DNA from: JAAKFL01 sp964629645
GTDB taxonomy: Bacteria; Chlamydiota; Chlamydiia; Chlamydiales; SLFE01
DNA: 24,471 nt
NCBI GenBank assembly: GCA_964629645.1
Contig: CAZVSU010000037.1
Location: 1 to 24,471, forward strand
Direction: 5' to 3'
In this document: piece after piece, positions 23,815 through 24,471 of the stretch
Numbering within the stretch: position 1 is the first letter of the stretch
Layout of the letters: each line of letters begins with the position of its first letter
Position numbers and translations under genes: made by a program
The notes under the pieces: generated by a model
The model's database searches: none
Told to the model about the DNA's origin: nothing
The model's input: the letters and a program-made list of their open reading frames with translations, nothing else

Positions 23815-24471
23815 CTACGAATATTTTAGATCAGTGATGACATTGACTTTGAGGGAATTACGCAGCGTATAAAGCACATCACTAGCCTGAGAGGACATTT
23901 GGGATGAACTATACCAAGAGAGTCGTATCATATTTAAATGATTCCACTTTAAATTAAGCGTCTGCAAGCTCGTAAGTTTTATCATAGAATCGGGCAGGCT
24001 CTTGAGTCGATTATTATTGAGATACAGCTCCCTCAGCTGTCTAAGGTTTCCAATGGATATTGGCAGGGTATCTAGCTGATTATGGTGTAAATCTAGCCTC
24101 TTCAAGTTAGTGAAATTTCCAATAGATGCGGGTAGGATCTCTAGTTGGTTAAAATCCAGAAATAGCTGTGTCAAGTTTCTAAGATCACCAACATATTCGG
24201 GTAGCCTTTGTAGCTGGTTATTCGATAGAACCAGCGCCGTCAATTTGGTGATATCGACAATAGATTCAGGCAGGGTTTTTAGATGATTATTTTCCAAGTC
24301 CAACAACGTTAAGTTTGTCAGATCTCCAATAGATGCGGGCAGTCTTGGTAGCTGGTTATGCTTAAGGCCCAAATACGTCAAGTTTATAAGGTCTCCAATA
24401 GGTACGGGCAGACTATCTAGTTGGTTATCGTCTAGTTCTAGCCTACTCAAGTTTTTGAGATTATTAATCGA
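23815..24471 (-). CDS. Leucine-rich repeat protein (partial, 5' end outside window)
   Basis: The frame is open to the right edge; codons upstream of the first TTG (24448-24450) continue the same repeat (SINNLKNLSRLELDDNQL), so the true start lies outside. About eight LRRs of 23 residues with the core LTxLxLxxNxLxxLPxSIGDL, the 'LPxSIG' class found in bacterial and plant intracellular LRR proteins, different from the 24-residue class of the neighbouring F-box/LRR gene. The C-terminal ~45 residues (from about KWNHLNMIRLSW) leave the repeat and end in TDLKYS. No catalytic domain is visible in the part present; an N-terminal domain (F-box, ROC/GTPase or other) may lie beyond the edge. It is AT-richer than the operon genes. 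Likely a protein-binding effector, with host role inferred from context only. Confidence 0.8.
   Translation of the reverse strand, partial: SINNLKNLSRLELDDNQLDSLPVPIGDLINLTYLGLKHNQLPRLPASIGDLTNLTLLDLENNHLKTLPESIVDITKLTALVLSNNQLQRLPEYVGDLRNLTQLFLDFNQLEILPASIGNFTNLKRLDLHHNQLDTLPISIGNLRQLRELYLNNNRLKSLPDSMIKLTSLQTLNLKWNHLNMIRLSWYSSSQMSSQASDVLYTLRNSLKVNVITDLKYS

Overview
The window looks like a chromosomal segment of an environmental, amoeba-associated member of the Chlamydiae (Waddlia / Parachlamydia / Criblamydia-like). This is an inference from gene content, with no marker gene to prove it: two F-box proteins, several leucine-rich-repeat proteins, a eukaryote-type sterol reductase, a probable secreted nuclease with eukaryote-like sorting motifs, and a chlamydia-style MgtE carrier. 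Most genes are of moderate GC. The F-box/33-residue-repeat gene at 7690 and the LRR gene at the right edge are visibly AT-richer, which suits acquired genes.

Left part (1-7259): the tail of an unidentified gene, then an MgtE-like magnesium transporter that starts directly at its CBS domains, then one enormous 2041-residue gene of unknown function. A 430-bp gap (7260-7689) holds a perfect 20-bp-arm inverted repeat. Part of that repeat recurs at 16831, over the stop codon of the YihY-like gene. Next comes an F-box protein with ten 33-residue helical repeats whose 3' end is cut off by a one-base frameshift.

Centre (9665-14362): a tight three-gene operon of alanine dehydrogenase, a divergent Hsp70 with a C-terminal DUF3731-like region, and a serine/threonine dehydratase. 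The two enzymes both lead to pyruvate and ammonia. A perfect 16-bp palindrome sits just upstream of the operon. On the minus strand, 14375-19967 carries a secreted tryptophan-rich WxxGxW-repeat protein, a CPBP-type membrane protein that lacks key catalytic residues, a YihY/BrkB-like membrane protein with a winged-helix-like tail, a small four-helix membrane protein, and a two-domain NUC1-type nuclease.

Right part (18588-24471) reads as a host-interaction region. The nuclease and an ERG4/ERG24-type sterol reductase are divergently transcribed from a short shared promoter region. An F-box/LRR protein converges on the sterol reductase and overlaps it by 28 bp. A decayed GxxExxY gene and a partial LRR gene follow.

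The most exciting signal is the nuclease C-terminal tail. Within about 50 residues it combines two full CDK-site matches, a KEN-box match, a strongly basic nuclear-localisation-like run and an RxLxF cyclin-docking match, all behind a nuclease domain that keeps the key residues. This suggests an effector built to work in the host nucleus under host cell-cycle control. The motifs are seen in the sequence; the function is inference.
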